Assembly: GCA_000611775.1 (NCBI GenBank)
Contig: KK106983.1
Coordinates: 2,662,808 to 2,726,807, forward strand
Source: Umbilicaria muhlenbergii
Taxonomy: Eukaryota; Ascomycota; Lecanoromycetes; Umbilicariales; Umbilicariaceae
Reading direction: 5' to 3'
DNA length: 64,000 nucleotides
Below the pieces are notes generated by a model. That model saw only the letters and a program-made list of their open reading frames with translations. It ran no database searches and was not told the DNA's origin. Of this stretch, positions 12,130 to 24,515 are shown piece by piece. The translations under genes and the position numbers were made by a program. The stretch's first letter is position 1; each line of letters starts with the position of its first letter.

Positions 12130-15100
12130 CTATCCTCCCTTCCTTTCCGATTCGCTGGCCGGTAACGGTTCACCCACCACTATGCCGGTCTTTTGCATGG
12201 CAGTGGACTTCGACTTCTTGCTGTTTTTCTTCTTCGTGGTCTGTTGCCACCCATTGCTCTGTGCCTGCGGACCTGCTTTGACATGACTGTTGCTTGGCTG
12301 TCCGTTAGTCTTCGGCGACAGTGGTTCCTTCCACGCCTGCTTCCCACTAGATGCGGTGAGTGTACTCAAAGGCTGTAGCTCCTTCGTACTGTCGTGTGTG
12401 GAGCATCCGTTTAGCGCTGACATCTTTGATTGCTCAAGCACGTCGTCTCTGCGAATCGCTGTCGGTGAAGGCGTTCTGACTTCTCTCACCGGGGAGAGCA
12501 AGGGCAATGGCTTCAGCGGGGCTTCGTGGCGAAGATTGGCTTTATTTGCATCAATGTCAAGCCTTGCAAAGGAAGCTCCATTGCGAACGTTCTCTTGAGC
12601 AGAGTCAATGTCAGCAGCTGAAGACAACCGAGTCGGTAGTGCATCATCATTCGCTACGCTTGAACCTTGGTTAGATAGACCTGGAATTTCAGGGTCTTGC
12701 GATGATTGTAAGACAGGTCTATTTGGATCTAGCACTTCGCTGTCAGAAAGTGGCATTATTATCTTGTTAGGGTTGCCAGCTGATGAAATATTATTTGGCC
12801 ATTGAGACACGGCCTGCGATGGCGCAGGTGGAATTTGCTGAGTTGTATCGAGAAGGAAAACTTCCGGAGGATCCTGTGACATTGTTTCCGATACAGTGGC
12901 AGGAGTATCATACAATTGGTCCTCTGAAGTAGATGTTGTCTCGCTCATTGACGTGGGATGGCACACCATATCAGCTGGAGTCGTGAAGTCAGGCAAATCA
13001 AAACCATCTGAACCATTCGCGATTATGGGGCCATTGCTTCTGGGTGCTAACCCATTAGCAGGTATTCGTTCTTCCCGCACTAGGCGATTGGGCGCAGAAG
13101 CTGCTGAAAGTAGACTGATAGATCGATCTCGCTGTCGGTTTGAAGGTGATGGCGACCGGGACTCATGCCTGAGCTGACTAAAGCCGGGTGAGAAGCCTGC
13201 AAATCGATGAGTGAGGTCATTATACATTGGTATGGGCGCCACCACTGCTTCATTCCGATAAGGCCGAGATGGCTGAGGACCGTGGACATAATACCCAACA
13301 TACTCCTGTGGCATGTTGTCCTCTGGGGGTGACTCGCCGTGCGGTACTCCTAAGCGTGGGCTGGCAGTACCTCTCGCACTTTGTTGCTGCAAATCTATTG
13401 CGGCATAATTTGGAAGTGGGTGGGGTTGCTGATAATTGTGCATTCCCGTAAGGCCAAGACCGGAAAGCTGGAATGGTAAGCCATGAAGGGGCAATGGTGC
13501 AGGCACTGGCCGGGCTGGTTGTGAATGTGATCGCAAGCTCGCGCCGGGAGAGCTTTCTGTGACCGAAGACCGGTGGAGGCTACGTCTGAGCTCTGGCTGG
13601 GCAGATGTCATGGAAGGAGACGAAGGGTTTGTTTGGATGCTTGCGGAGGCATTCATTGGAGAGAATGAGAGAGGGTAAAGGAACGTCCCAGGCCTCAGAG
13701 GCGCTGTAAGAGGAGCTTGGTCTGTCAATCTTCGACGGTTGAAGTTTTCCATACGCGCTTGTTGTGGGATCGGCGTCCCTGTACCCAGGTTCCGACCTTG
13801 GGCCTGCGCTATCGCCTGGGCTTGGAATTGCGCCTGCGCCTGTTGCTGTTGGAGTATTCGCAACTCGTGCTCTTGAGCCTGCAGGAGCTGATAATGATGG
13901 AAAAGCTGGTCATGGAGTTGGTGCTGTGCCTGTTGGGCTTGTATTAAATACTCTCGGGTCGGCATGCTGTGCCAGTTGTTTTGTACGCCGTTGGATTTGT
14001 TGAAGGCTGCCGCGCTGGAAGCTCGGCGGTTACCCTGCTTCATCTGATGCGGGCCGTTAGGATGCCTACCGCCTCGTGTACTATTACCACCGCCTCGCCC
14101 GCCTCTTCCGGACTGAGATGCGCTTCGAGAGAGTACCGGTCGAGGCTGTGGCGGCGGTTTCTCCCATATCTTCTCCTCAATGGCAGGATACACATACTGT
14201 TCACAACACTCTTCGAGTTTGGCTTCGGCAACCAAGTTAAAGGCTCGCCGCAATTCAAGATGAAGACCGCGGAAAGAGATGTCGTCAGCCGTGTTTCCAA
14301 GATTCCTCCCAGTATTGAAAGGTTCTTCGACGCACAAGCGGTTGTTCTGCATCAAGTGCCACTTCTTTTCCTCTTTCGAAATAAGCTTCCCCTCACGGAC
14401 GGACACTACGTTTTTCTCGTAGTCAATCTCATGCCCATATCGCCGGAAAAAGTGGAAGAGTAGTTCCCCAATTGTCTCCTTGTTACTCTGACCGAAACCA
14501 CGTAGAGAATCGATATCATCAGCAAATGCCGCTGAGATACCTTCAGGACTGACTTTCCGCTGATGCGGCCTCTTATGAAGGACTGGCAAGACCGGGGGAT
14601 TCCGCGTTTGCAAGAAGTTGATGATCATGCAAATCCAGGTGTAAGAACTCAGCGTGCCGCCAAGGGCTGCGTTTTTGTATCAGCTAACCCGCATGACTTG
14701 AGAGAGGACAAGAAACACTCACCAGCATCGTTTAGAATCCTTCTCTTCGTCCAATATTTGATAATCATGGCCAGTGGCCGTACTCTCTCGTCGATTTCGA
14801 CGTAGGTCTTGATCATACGCGTGTTCTCAAGCGCCAGGGTATTATTGACATTCATATCACAGGCCAGCTGAAGCTCAGGATCCCATATCTTAACGATCGG
14901 TACCTTGGCATTGGGCACACACACTACCCGTTCCATACCGTCTAGAATGTTTTAGCACGATTGCAAAGAGCTTGGGGATCATCTACTTACGTTCTGCTAA
15001 TGCTTTCGCCAACATACACACCTGAGAAAGTTCTTTCATTGGCGTGGTGATGCAGATATCCACTGAACACATCAGCGTCATGGTAGCTCAGCGATTTGGA

Positions 15101-15915
15101 AAAGAACCACTGACCGTCCGAATCACTCGTGCAAAGCATATTCCCCGAAGACCCAAAAACGTGAACCTTGATGTCATGCCCCGGCCATTGCTTGTTTAGC
15201 AGACTTTCCAGCTTCTGGACAAATTTCGACCTTCTCTCCTCACTCTCGGCGGATGGCAATAATCGATCGTAAAGCTCTCTCATGTCCCCACTCAATTTCT
15301 CCTCTTCTTGTGGATTCAGGTACTTCTTCGGCATACTCGTCGCTCTTTCTAACTTGTCACCACCTACGGAGTACGGGACACGCCTCCGTGAGAAGGCCAT
15401 GCCTGTTTCGTATTTGCATATTGCGAGCGAAGTTCCCTTCCGCAGTGAACCTTTACTGTCAGATTCGGAGTGTACGGATCTTGGAGAGTGGTCGCGGGCT
15501 CCTTTCGCGGGTGACGGAGGCCTGCGGTCGAAGGAGTGTCGTCGTGATTGTTGGTAGGGCGTCGAAGGCAAAGAGCTTGAATGATGAGTGGCGAAGCCAG
15601 GGCGTGAAGCGGAAGGCATTTGCAGCGCAAACTCTTCGAACTCGTGTTTGGACATTGTGGGATTGGCCCCCCGCGTCATCGGCGGGCTACCACCTTCAAT
15701 CCCTGTCCGAGTATAACGCCCATGTGTGTCCTCACCGTTGTATGGTGACCGACGATGCTGGCCACCTATGAGCACTGGGCGGGCTTCGAGGGGAAGGACA
15801 GATGGGGGAGACGTCTCGCAGGATCTTCCAAAAGTTTCTGTGGGTCTGTCCAATCTGATGTCTCTTCCTGCTACTAGAGCTTCAAGTTGGGACCTCAAGC
15901 CCAGTACCGTGGGTA
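12130..15915 (-). CDS. Cid1-family terminal nucleotidyltransferase with PAP-associated domain and long disordered C-terminus; start unresolved
   Basis: This enzyme adds nucleotides to RNA 3' ends (poly(A)/terminal uridylyltransferase superfamily). Exons visible are 15915-15115, 15062-14991, 14941-14723 and 14666-12130, giving at least 1209 residues. After a Ser/Pro-rich N-terminus comes the nucleotidyltransferase core with HVFGSSGNMLCTSDSDVDI, which supplies the G-S motif and the first two catalytic Asp residues; the third is in ACDMNVNN. The substrate-binding helices follow (IIKYWTKRRILNDA), and the PAP-associated domain begins at GGTLSSYTW. About 650 residues rich in Gln, Ser and Pro follow the catalytic part. 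Aspergillus CutA/CutB tail mRNAs with C/U residues, and this protein could be their counterpart, but that is inference. The first exon opens in phase 1 after a CTAAC branch and ACAG acceptor, so an upstream coding exon must exist. No in-frame ATG was found before 15679. Confidence 0.9.
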
Positions 15916-17638
15916 CTGTGTTAGTTGAGTGTCAAGTACGGAGCGACCTCCTGAATTATTCTTGCCGACGGCGTGCTTTCACGATGTGTAAAAAGTAGGA
16001 ACACCCCTCGGTTGGTAGTGTGGTAATCGTCTTGACTTTCCTGCTACGGAAAGAACAGATGCAGTCCCACGCAGATCTCCTGCTTCTGCAAGCCGTTGCA
16101 CTAGTTTCCCTTGTAGTGCAGATGAGCGGTGACTCGAATAATGCAGGGCACTGGAGTAGTGAATGATGAGGTGCCGGGTGATGACGAAGTAGAGGATGAA
16201 GTGATGGAGTGCCAAATATGGAAATGACAGGCTTTGAGAGGCAGTCGACTGCGCCGAAGGATGGATTCGCTGGTGAGAGTCAATAACGAAGGCGAAGTGA
16301 GCCCGTAGTAGAGGCACACTCACGCTTGTTTGGCAAATGCACGCTAGGAGCGAGGCGTGCCTTCCTCGTGGGGTTGGCTCCGCATGTACCTCCGTACGTG
16401 TAGTACTACACCCTTTTTCATACAAACGACACTCAAGACCTGCACCGTAAACCGGAATTATTATACTTCATCTAATCTACGAGTCCATCAGCCGTTGCTT
16501 ATTCGTTGGCCACCTCGAATGTCTTTCGCTTTCACTTTCAGTGCAGTCGGTGTTCCTCGTACAAGGCAAAAGCGCGCGCGCAACGGGCCAAGAACCGCAA
16601 TCAGGTCGGACAAAGAATGCCTTGAACAACTTGACCTTTGAGCAAGTGCACATTCGCATTACTTCAGCTGACCGCTTATACGACCTTGACAGGAGCCCTG
16701 CTGAGCCTCTATTGCCACAAGCCATGAGAACTGCGTAGCGCTTATGTCTCTTAAATGCTGAGACCCGGCTAAGTCATCCTCTGTCGCTGCTGCAAAGTAC
16801 CCACCATCACTGGAACAAAGCGCCCACCTGTATCACTGCCATGCTTGACAAACTTCCCGTTGTCTCCTTCGCATTCGCATGGGCAAGCATTGAAGCCTCG
16901 TAAGGAAGCTGCAGGGACTTACCTCAGGGGCATTGCCTTCGGTATCAGCTTAAATGGTAGTACCCCGGTCCCGACGACACCGGATGCTGATCATCGAGAT
17001 GTACACTACTGTGAACCCGTTTCAATGCGCTCACGGAGGTTTCATTCATTTCACCAAATGTAGTTTGTCAGCATAACGACTCTCAACGATTGTTTTGTCT
17101 CTCATTTCTTTGCTTTGTTCAACCTTGTTCATGGGACCTCAGTCCGTAACACATACAGTGACTAGTCCGATGTCTTATTCCATCTGTTTCAAATTCCTTC
17201 TTTGACCATTGTAGAAGACCTTCTGGATTAATTCGGACAAACAATTTGGTCCGTATCCTATTGCCACCTAGCCCAAGGGCGGGATAGTCATACTACCGAC
17301 TAAAGATGTATAATTCCAAAGGCTGTGGTAAAAGCAATCCAGAGCTTCAATAACTCGTGCCTTCAACGTCCTACAAGATGCGGATGCGATGGAGGCCCGA
17401 GTCTCTGGAGCGTTGAGGGCTAGTCCCTGCTGGAATCGTGACAATGAAGACAATGGGCGCATGGAAACCCCCAGAGCAACTAGGACAATCCCATTCTTCA
17501 TCAGGTGCTTTGGTATGCACACCGCCTGGAAAGGGTGATACTAAGACGTTGTCTGCTCCTTATAGAAGACCATGCGAGCTGTGTTTCCTTTCCTCAGGTC
17601 TCAACGGAAATGCACCGGTCTCTTGAACCGGTGACCCA
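15916..17638. other. Leader of the Cid1-family gene and intergenic sequence
   Basis: Bases 15916 to about 16450, read leftward, probably contain the missing first exon and 5' leader of the nucleotidyltransferase gene. No ATG occurs on that strand between about 15916 and 16380. From 16450 to 17638 nothing recognisable was seen. Confidence 0.45.
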
Positions 17639-18505
17639 CTACTCCCCAAGAGTTAGCAAGCCAGTAGCGCAAACCACCGCTTGAGCCAACATACTTGAGG
17701 CTGTTTCGGCAACAACTAGTGTTCCATCGGTCTCTCGCTCAAAACACCAATTCTCACATTTCTTGTCATCGGTAGCGTAGCGAGTATAGATCCTCACGCG
17801 ACCCAGACCACAAATCTCGCAATGGCATTTACAGGCCTTGCTCGACTGGATCTTTCCGCAGTGCATACACGCATGGCCCTCTTTCTAAGCCAGAGGACAG
17901 ATGTTAGAAACAATCTGAATGGATTGGATCAGGAGTCGGAAAGGTAAAAGACTCACACTGACCCAATGACTCTGGTCCTGCTTATACTTACACCGGATAA
18001 ATGTGTAGTAGTTTTTGGAGCAAAACCGCTCTGATGGTTTCTGTTGCAGCGTACCTCTACCCAAAGAACCCACCCCACCGCTGAGACCGGGCTGTTCGAA
18101 CATCTCGGCGCTATGCCTAGTTTTACACAACGCACATCCATAACGGGGTCCTATGGTTGGACGCCCGCCTTCCTTCCGCTTCTTTTGTTCTTGACGGTTC
18201 TCTCTACCTATGGAGAAGCGGGGACGTGATGAGGCTGATAGCGGCTGAGGGAATGAGTCCTCTTCAAGGTAGCCCATGATGGCATATTTGGCGCAGCGTG
18301 TTAAGTCGCGGTCATAATCGACGTCTATATCGAACCACAGACGCCGACATGTCAGCGATAGAGACACGGCTGCAGCAGGATGCAGGTACAATAAGATCCG
18401 CTCTATCAGCTCGACAGGAAGGCCGCCGAGGGATGCATTGGGGAACGTCTGTGCTTTCTTCCTTTTTCGACGTGTATACATGAGAGCGAGTCTGAATGGG
18501 GCCAT
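17639..18505 (-). CDS. F-box protein with C-terminal Cys cluster
   Basis: Two exons (18505-17957 and 17884-17639) encode 264 residues. The F-box motif lies near residues 25-65 with LGGLPVELIERILLYL and SLTCRRLWFDID, the typical Leu-Pro start and Cys-Arg-x-Leu-W end. F-box proteins recruit substrates to SCF ubiquitin ligases through Skp1. The remainder is Cys-rich: CALCKTRHSAEMF, then FCSKNYYTF, then a cluster HACMHCGKI and CKCHCEICG in exon 2. This arrangement is common in fungal F-box proteins and suggests a zinc-binding module. The intron has GTGAGT and CTTAG ends and joins in phase 0. The start ATG 18505 precedes a basic run. The substrate is unknown. Confidence 0.88.
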
Positions 18506-20641
18506 GAGCGTATGAGAAAGGTGCGTCGGACTTGCCGATGTACTGTCTGGGGTTATGGCACAGGGTCTATATCAGTGGACTGGTTCTTGAGATAAGCAAA
18601 GAAGGCAAGCCAGACAGCTTGAGCCATGCCGAGACAGCCTCGCAAATGCACAACGCATAACGCACAACGCACAACGCCCAATGGACCCAAAATCTCTAGC
18701 CGAGGCGCAAATTGAGATTAGACGCGGTAGAAGCTCCAGTTCATGGCCACCAATCATCGGGTTTGAAGGGCTGTCCGAAAGGGAATCACAAGGAAGAGCG
18801 GGACTGGTGGAAGCATAGGATTTCTGCATGCAGAGGACCACGTCGGGAAGGTATCACCACGAGGCCCAGGCATCCGGGCGCTGTAGGCGAGTTCCTGTCG
18901 AGAGCGTCGCTGGGATTTGGAGTCGCACGCGATGTTATCTGGCATTTGGGTGTGGCATGCTGTAGGGCCGGGAGGTAGACAGGGAGGCGGGCATGTCGTC
19001 ACCAGACGATGTGCCGCTGCAGCGGAGGCCGCATGGCGTGAATCGCGTGCATCGCGTGCATCCGCATCCGCATTTGCATTTTCCTGTCGTGGAAAGGCCG
19101 GCCACCGGCCACCGGCCACGCGGAGTTTTCCATGCAGCGGCAGCATGGACGTGTCGTTCATCCTTCAGCGCCCGTTTCGTTCCTTCCGTCGCTCAACAGC
19201 TTACTCGAGGTACATCGGCGGGGGTGGCACTTTTGGGTTGCAACTCTTTCTCGTATAGTCTCCCGGATGGGTCCAATAATGATACTTATTCTAGACGGTG
19301 CACTTTTCTGTGGTGGTTTTTCCCCCTGCTGCTCTGCTACGACTTACCGAGGTCGGTTCGCCATTGAGTTTCCGATAAATACGATCGACTACGTCCTCAT
19401 GGATGAGACTTCCCATGAAGCAGACGGGACGGGCAGGCCTTGGTCGCACCTTGCACTGGGGAGTCTTGGAAGCTTGAACAGACGAGCCAAGGACTAGCAG
19501 CGCAGGCAGCGGTAGGTGCAGCTTTAAGCTTCTGCGTTTCTGCAGCGTTAATGCAACACTTGCCAGCCGTCGTTGCGTTGGCGTGGTTGGTCACTCTTAC
19601 CCGTGGGCAAGGCGAGGAGGCAGTTGACGGACAGATGGGCAGAGGAAGAGTACTTTGGATCATCCCGATCATTGACGTTAGTCGAGTACCTCTGTGCTGC
19701 TCCCTCGACGGTCAGACGTGTGCGGCGAGCTATGTGGGACTCTGTTCTCTTTTTCCCTTTTTCACTTTTCTCTCTCCAAAGTCAGAGGAAATGAAGTGCG
19801 AATAGAAGTGGGAACGGTCAAACCGGTGCCAACGGCGCTTGAGCTGAAATTGAGCTCCCCACTCTGCGCATTTAATCCCGGCAGCTCGAGCGTAATTTGA
19901 AGCGAATCTTAACTTAATTTACCTTAGCCAGCGTAGCCCCGGCCCATCTCCCGGCTCCAATCCGACGGCCCAAATTCCAATCAGGTAAGCTGGAAGCCTG
20001 GAGGCAGTAGGCCCAATAGGCTCAGTAGGTCCTGTCGGCCCAGTCCAGCCCAAGACCTACCTTAGGTCCGGTCTCATAGGCCAGCTCACCCCAAGAAACC
20101 GCCCACGGTCTGACGAACTCTGTCTCTCCCCTTCAATAATTCTCATTTCACCGTCGCCTTCACCACCACCTTCACCTGCACCACCACCTTCTCTCCACCA
20201 CACAATCCTTCCATCACCCTAACCCAGCTTGATTCGGTGCGCAGACAGACCGTCATTGTTTTTGATACCCAGCTTCACTATCCGCTTTCCTCGTCTGTAA
20301 GTCTACTCGACTGGCAAACATATCCTGCCCATTTGCTTCGCTACTCCGGAAGAACTCCGCTCGCCGAAAAGGAAAAAAGAAAACTTCCAGACTCTGCTCA
20401 TACACTTGTGCCCGGGTGTACCACAACCACCTCGGCTCAGCGCGTTTGTGCTCAAGTCTTTACTGTTGGTTATGAGACGCATCTTCTCTTGATCATGCGC
20501 TGACACTTTTTTTTTAAAATTCAAACAGGCATTGTTTTCCTGATCCACTCCTTCAATACCTCATCCGCAAGCAAACGCTTCACTCCACTCTCGACTACCA
20601 ACCTCACGAACCTCGTCGGAACCAAGCGAATACAGATCGAA
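18506..20641. other. Divergent intergenic region
   Basis: This lies between the leftward F-box gene and the rightward gene at 20642, so it should hold both promoters. Short repeats of CGTGCATC type occur near 19035-19070, and a GGCCACC triplication lies near 19098-19118. From about 20100 the plus strand is C/T-rich, as expected for a fungal 5' leader. No gene is supported; open frames here do not resemble proteins. Confidence 0.5.
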
Positions 20642-22240
20642 ATGTCCTACTACGACACACCATCGTGGCAGAGCCCTGGACGTCAGGCGGCATCATGGGA
20701 GCAACCTCCACCACCGTCGCGCTCTGGTAAGGGAACCACAAGCAAAAGCTGGGAGTGATCCGATAACTGAGAGCATGTCAGGGGCAAGTTCAGCTATGCA
20801 GCGCGAGGAGCCATCTGCGTTCGGGACGCAAATAGAAGGTACGTGTCTGAAGGTCACATTCCTCCCCTCGAAAATTTGCGACTCCGCGACTGTAGCTTTT
20901 TGTCCACCAATGTGCAGATTCTGCATGCACGAATTCTGCATGCGAAGAGCTGCACTTGATATTGGTAATCGTGCGTTACGAAATCTCGGCTGACATCTGT
21001 TCAGAGGTCGACCGCGCCCTCGACAACCTCGTCAATAGCGGTAAACTCTTCAACCCTTCATCGCGGAGAGATTCGATGCCCGTAATGGGTGGACAACGCC
21101 CATACGCCGATTACGGTATTACCAAGCCACTCCACATGCGTGACATGCAATATGTTGACGTACGCGCAGACCCCCGCATGGGCGGACCCCCACCGCGACA
21201 CCACTCCGTGAATGAGTTCGATCCGATGCGCTCACACTCGGCGTCGAACCTTCAAAATTTCTACGCCAACCAGCGCTACCAGCCGCGACCAAGCGAAGCT
21301 GAGCAGATGATGCAAGCCAAGCGTCGGATGGCGGCCCAACGTGAGCGTGAGCTTCGCAACTACCACCAAGAACAGCAGTACAACCGAAGTGCGTTGCTGC
21401 ATGCCCCGGCTCATGGTTATAGCTGACTCACGCATAGGTCTTTTGGCAGAAATATCCACACAGGGCAAATCTGAACGTGCTATCAGCCCCAGCGCCATGA
21501 ACGAAGAGGAGCGCCGGGAACTCATCGCTCGTCAGCACCGCGCTTTGTACGGCAATGATGGACCCACATACTACGGAAGCGACAACGAGAGCCAAACGCC
21601 TCGCCCGATCGGCCAAAGCTCTGGTGGTCCAACAAGCTCTGCAACCGGCCGGGGGCCTTCTCCTCTAGCCTTCGATGCGTTCGGCATGAGCCAGAACCAG
21701 ATGCAGGGTGGACCCGGTGAAAACGCTGCGCAGTACTCCAACAATGAGCAAGGTCAGCAGCAAACCGCTACAAATGGACCTTCGCCAAAGCCTACCCAGC
21801 AGCGCTCTCGTGCCAACAGCACTTCGTCCCCATCGTCGAACAACCAGAGCTTTAGCCTCTTTGAGAGTACCGCGCAGCAATCCAGCCGTACATCTACTTC
21901 TTCTCCTGGTGGATCTCCGCCACGCCAGGCCAAGGCGTCCAACGGCGCCATTGGTACTGGAGTGGCTCCCATCGGGACCCGTCCGGCTCAAAGCCAAGCC
22001 GCCAATCCAGCCCTCAACAAAAGATCGACGACCCCTCTGCCGTCGCCTCTAAGCTACGGCTTCGCACCGAACGAGAACGCAAACGCGAACGCCATATCAA
22101 GCGCCAATGAGCGATCAACATCGGCTGCCTCCAACCCGCAAAGCGGAGCTAAGGATACTGGCATGAGCATGGCCTGGGGAAGTAGTAGCGGAGTCTGGGG
22201 TAAAACCCCGCTGGGTGTTCAGGCATCCGTCTGGGGATAA
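20642..22240 (+). CDS. Conserved disordered fungal protein of unknown function
   Basis: Four exons (20642-20726, 20782-20838, 21005-21388, 21438-22240) encode 442 residues. The N-terminus starts MSYYDTPSWQSPGR. A short segment EEPSAFGTQIEEVDRALDNL spans the exon 2-3 junction and looks like a helix; LVNSGKLFNPSSRRDSMP follows. Further on are MNEEERRELIARQHRALYG and long Ser/Gln/Asn-rich low-complexity sequence. The protein ends WGKTPLGVQASVWG, a Trp-Gly-rich tail that I recall from uncharacterised filamentous-fungal orthologues. No enzyme domain is visible. The third intron joins AAC CGA A to GT CTT, and all joins keep frame. The 166-bp second intron is longer than its neighbours and holds a duplicated ATTCTGCATGC. 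The function is unknown; low complexity and regular helices would fit an RNA-granule or scaffold protein, but that is a guess. Confidence 0.82.
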
Positions 22241-23664
22241 ATAACAATACTTTTTCTTTTTCGTTCCATGGATATGGCGGACGGGAAAACATATAAATCA
22301 TGGTGTAGCGCGCGGGGGGTCGTGGTGTTCTGCATTCTGGGTGTCTGGGTCTCGCATATGCTGTCACAGGCGGGCGTATGCTACGGATATTCCCATGTCG
22401 TCGTACCTGGTGTGTTTTCGGGGTTTTCCCCAAGGTACAACGGCACTAATTCATTCGAGCTGAAGCGTTCGTTTTCCTTTCTGATTCGTCAGTCGGGGGG
22501 CGATTGGTCTTGGTCTTTTCTCACTGCTGGTTCTTTTGCGTCTGGAAATGGGGGTGCGCGTTCCCCTTTTGTGTGAGCTGGAGCCTTTGAGTACAGGTCG
22601 GTGTAGGTGCGGGTTTTCAGTGTTTTTTCGTTGGCCTCGATGCTGTTTTAATAAGTCTGGGGGATGGAAATGTGGAAAATTCATGTTGATTTGGCGGTCG
22701 TTCATACAGGGTGCATTCATTGCGTTTGGCTGTTCGCAGAGGGAGGGGTGCGGGGTTGAAACTTTGTACACAGGTTGCGCTGGGGGTCTTTGGTACTGGC
22801 AACGGCAATGGCAATGGGTTAGGGGAACGGCATGCATATTAAGCTCTTTTGTGTTTTGCATGCGGTGCGCTGTGTGACTCTGGTGGATATGAACAGGGCA
22901 ACCACGCGAAATTAGCTCCTGCAGCAACTTTCTTACCCATTTCCACACGTCCTACCACGCCCAACCACATCACATCACACTACTCTGTCAGACCCATCGT
23001 CGTTATCACTCCCTTCAACAGTGTCGCATGTCTACATCTCCCCATCGCTCACATCTCTCCGTCTCTCACATCTCTCCAACCCGACCCCAACCCAACCCCC
23101 CTTAACCCCTTGACGCCAAGCACCTCTACACGCACGTTGTTCCACCCCATAGCACCGTCACCCCAAACCTAAAACCAACGGCTGATCTGTCCTAGCTAGA
23201 CTATAGAAAGAAGACTCCTATGCGGCGTTGAGACGAGAAGGAAACTGACTCGGATGGTATAGAACCGAGAGTCGGTGAGCCGAGATGGGCTGGAACGCGG
23301 CCGGTGAGCACGCGGTACAGGGAATGATGCCCAGCGTTGGGGTAAGGGAGGAAGTAGTGGGCGGACAATGAGGGTGATTGGAGGTTGAAGGGGTGGGGTT
23401 TCCGAGGATAGTGGGTTTCCGGGGTAGTGCATGGGGTTGGGAAGACGGGGTAGACTTACCAGATGGGTTGGGTGAAGGTTCTTCAGGATTGAAGCGTGGC
23501 ACTGGAAAAGTTTGGGAATGGGGATATGATGAGTCTTGAGGATCGATTGGGTGTCAAATATATTTACGTAGCAAGAGTCTAAATGGGCTCGAAAAGATAC
23601 AGCCCGGAACTCACCAACTTTCAAATATGCTAGGCCCGCCTCAACTCTGCACACTCCCGCTCCA
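22241..23664. other. Convergent intergenic region
   Basis: The 3' ends of the 20642 gene and of the leftward Nudix gene face each other here. The sequence 22960-23170 is C/T-rich. Open frames in 22451-22948 and 23196-23732 have no recognisable domains. I see no gene. Confidence 0.5.
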
Positions 23665-24515
23665 CTACGAGTACAAGTTCCAACGTCTGGCAATCTCCAT
23701 CCCCTCGGCCAGCGTCCCCACCCTCGCATCAATCGCGTACCCCTGCTCTTCCAACTTCTTGCATTCGGCGTACAGGTCTTTCAGCGGGGTGGAGAAGACT
23801 TCGATGAATTCGTTGTCTTCGAGTTCTGGTTTGAGGGTTTGGTTTGCGGGGAGTGAGAGGTCGACGTTGACGTGGACCATGTTGAGGTTTGTGTTGCAGA
23901 AGCCCGGGTCTGGGGTTTGGGGGTGGGGTTAGCTCGTTTGCTTCGGGGTTCATGGCTTGTGGGCGGGCGGGCGGGTTTTGGGAGGCAGAAGTGGCCTTCA
24001 TCGCCATCCCCCACATGTGCCACCCGCGTCTTTAGTTGGCGTACGTAACGTACCGTTGAACATGATCGGGCTGACCTCCGCTGCGACACCATGGTACCCC
24101 GTTTCTTCTCTCAACTCTCTGACCGCGCATTCCGCTGCTGATTCCCCTTCGTCGACTAGTCCTGCGGGTACTTCGATCACAACTTTGTTGAGGGGTGGTC
24201 GGAATTGCTTTTGGAGCAGGAGAGAGGGGCCGTTTTCGGGATGCGAGAGGATGGCCACAATGCCGACGCCGTCGACTTGGGAGGTGGCAGGGCGGGTCTG
24301 CGGGAAGGAGGGGAGGTAGTCAGAAGGTGGTGCGAGACAATGAGTGCGGGAGGAGAGCTCACTGAGCGTTCAGCCGCCTCCCAGGTCCGTTCTTTGCCCA
24401 GTGGATCTTTGTAATTTATCCTGGCGAACGAGTATTAGAAAGAACGCTAGCACAAATGTTCAGCTATAGAAAGAGCGCACTTCACAAGCCTAGTCCAACG
24501 TGCATCTCTGATCAT
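23665..24515 (-). CDS. YSA1-like Nudix hydrolase (ADP-ribose/nucleoside diphosphate-sugar pyrophosphatase)
   Basis: Four exons (24515-24481, 24420-24363, 24297-24054, 23909-23665) give 193 residues. The Nudix box is perfect: G-x5-E-x7-R-E-x-x-E-E-x-G, seen as GLVDEGESAAECAVRELREE. Upstream are the family strand DARWTRLVKINYKDP and KERTWEAAERS, then VDGVGIVAIL and EVPAGL before the box. The end carries the short helix EGMEIARRWNLYS. YSA1-type enzymes cleave ADP-ribose and related sugars to AMP and sugar phosphate in the cytosol. The ATG at 24515 leaves a rather short N-terminus; another small exon upstream is possible. Introns show GTGCGC, GTGAGC and GTACGT donors and all joins keep frame. Confidence 0.92.
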
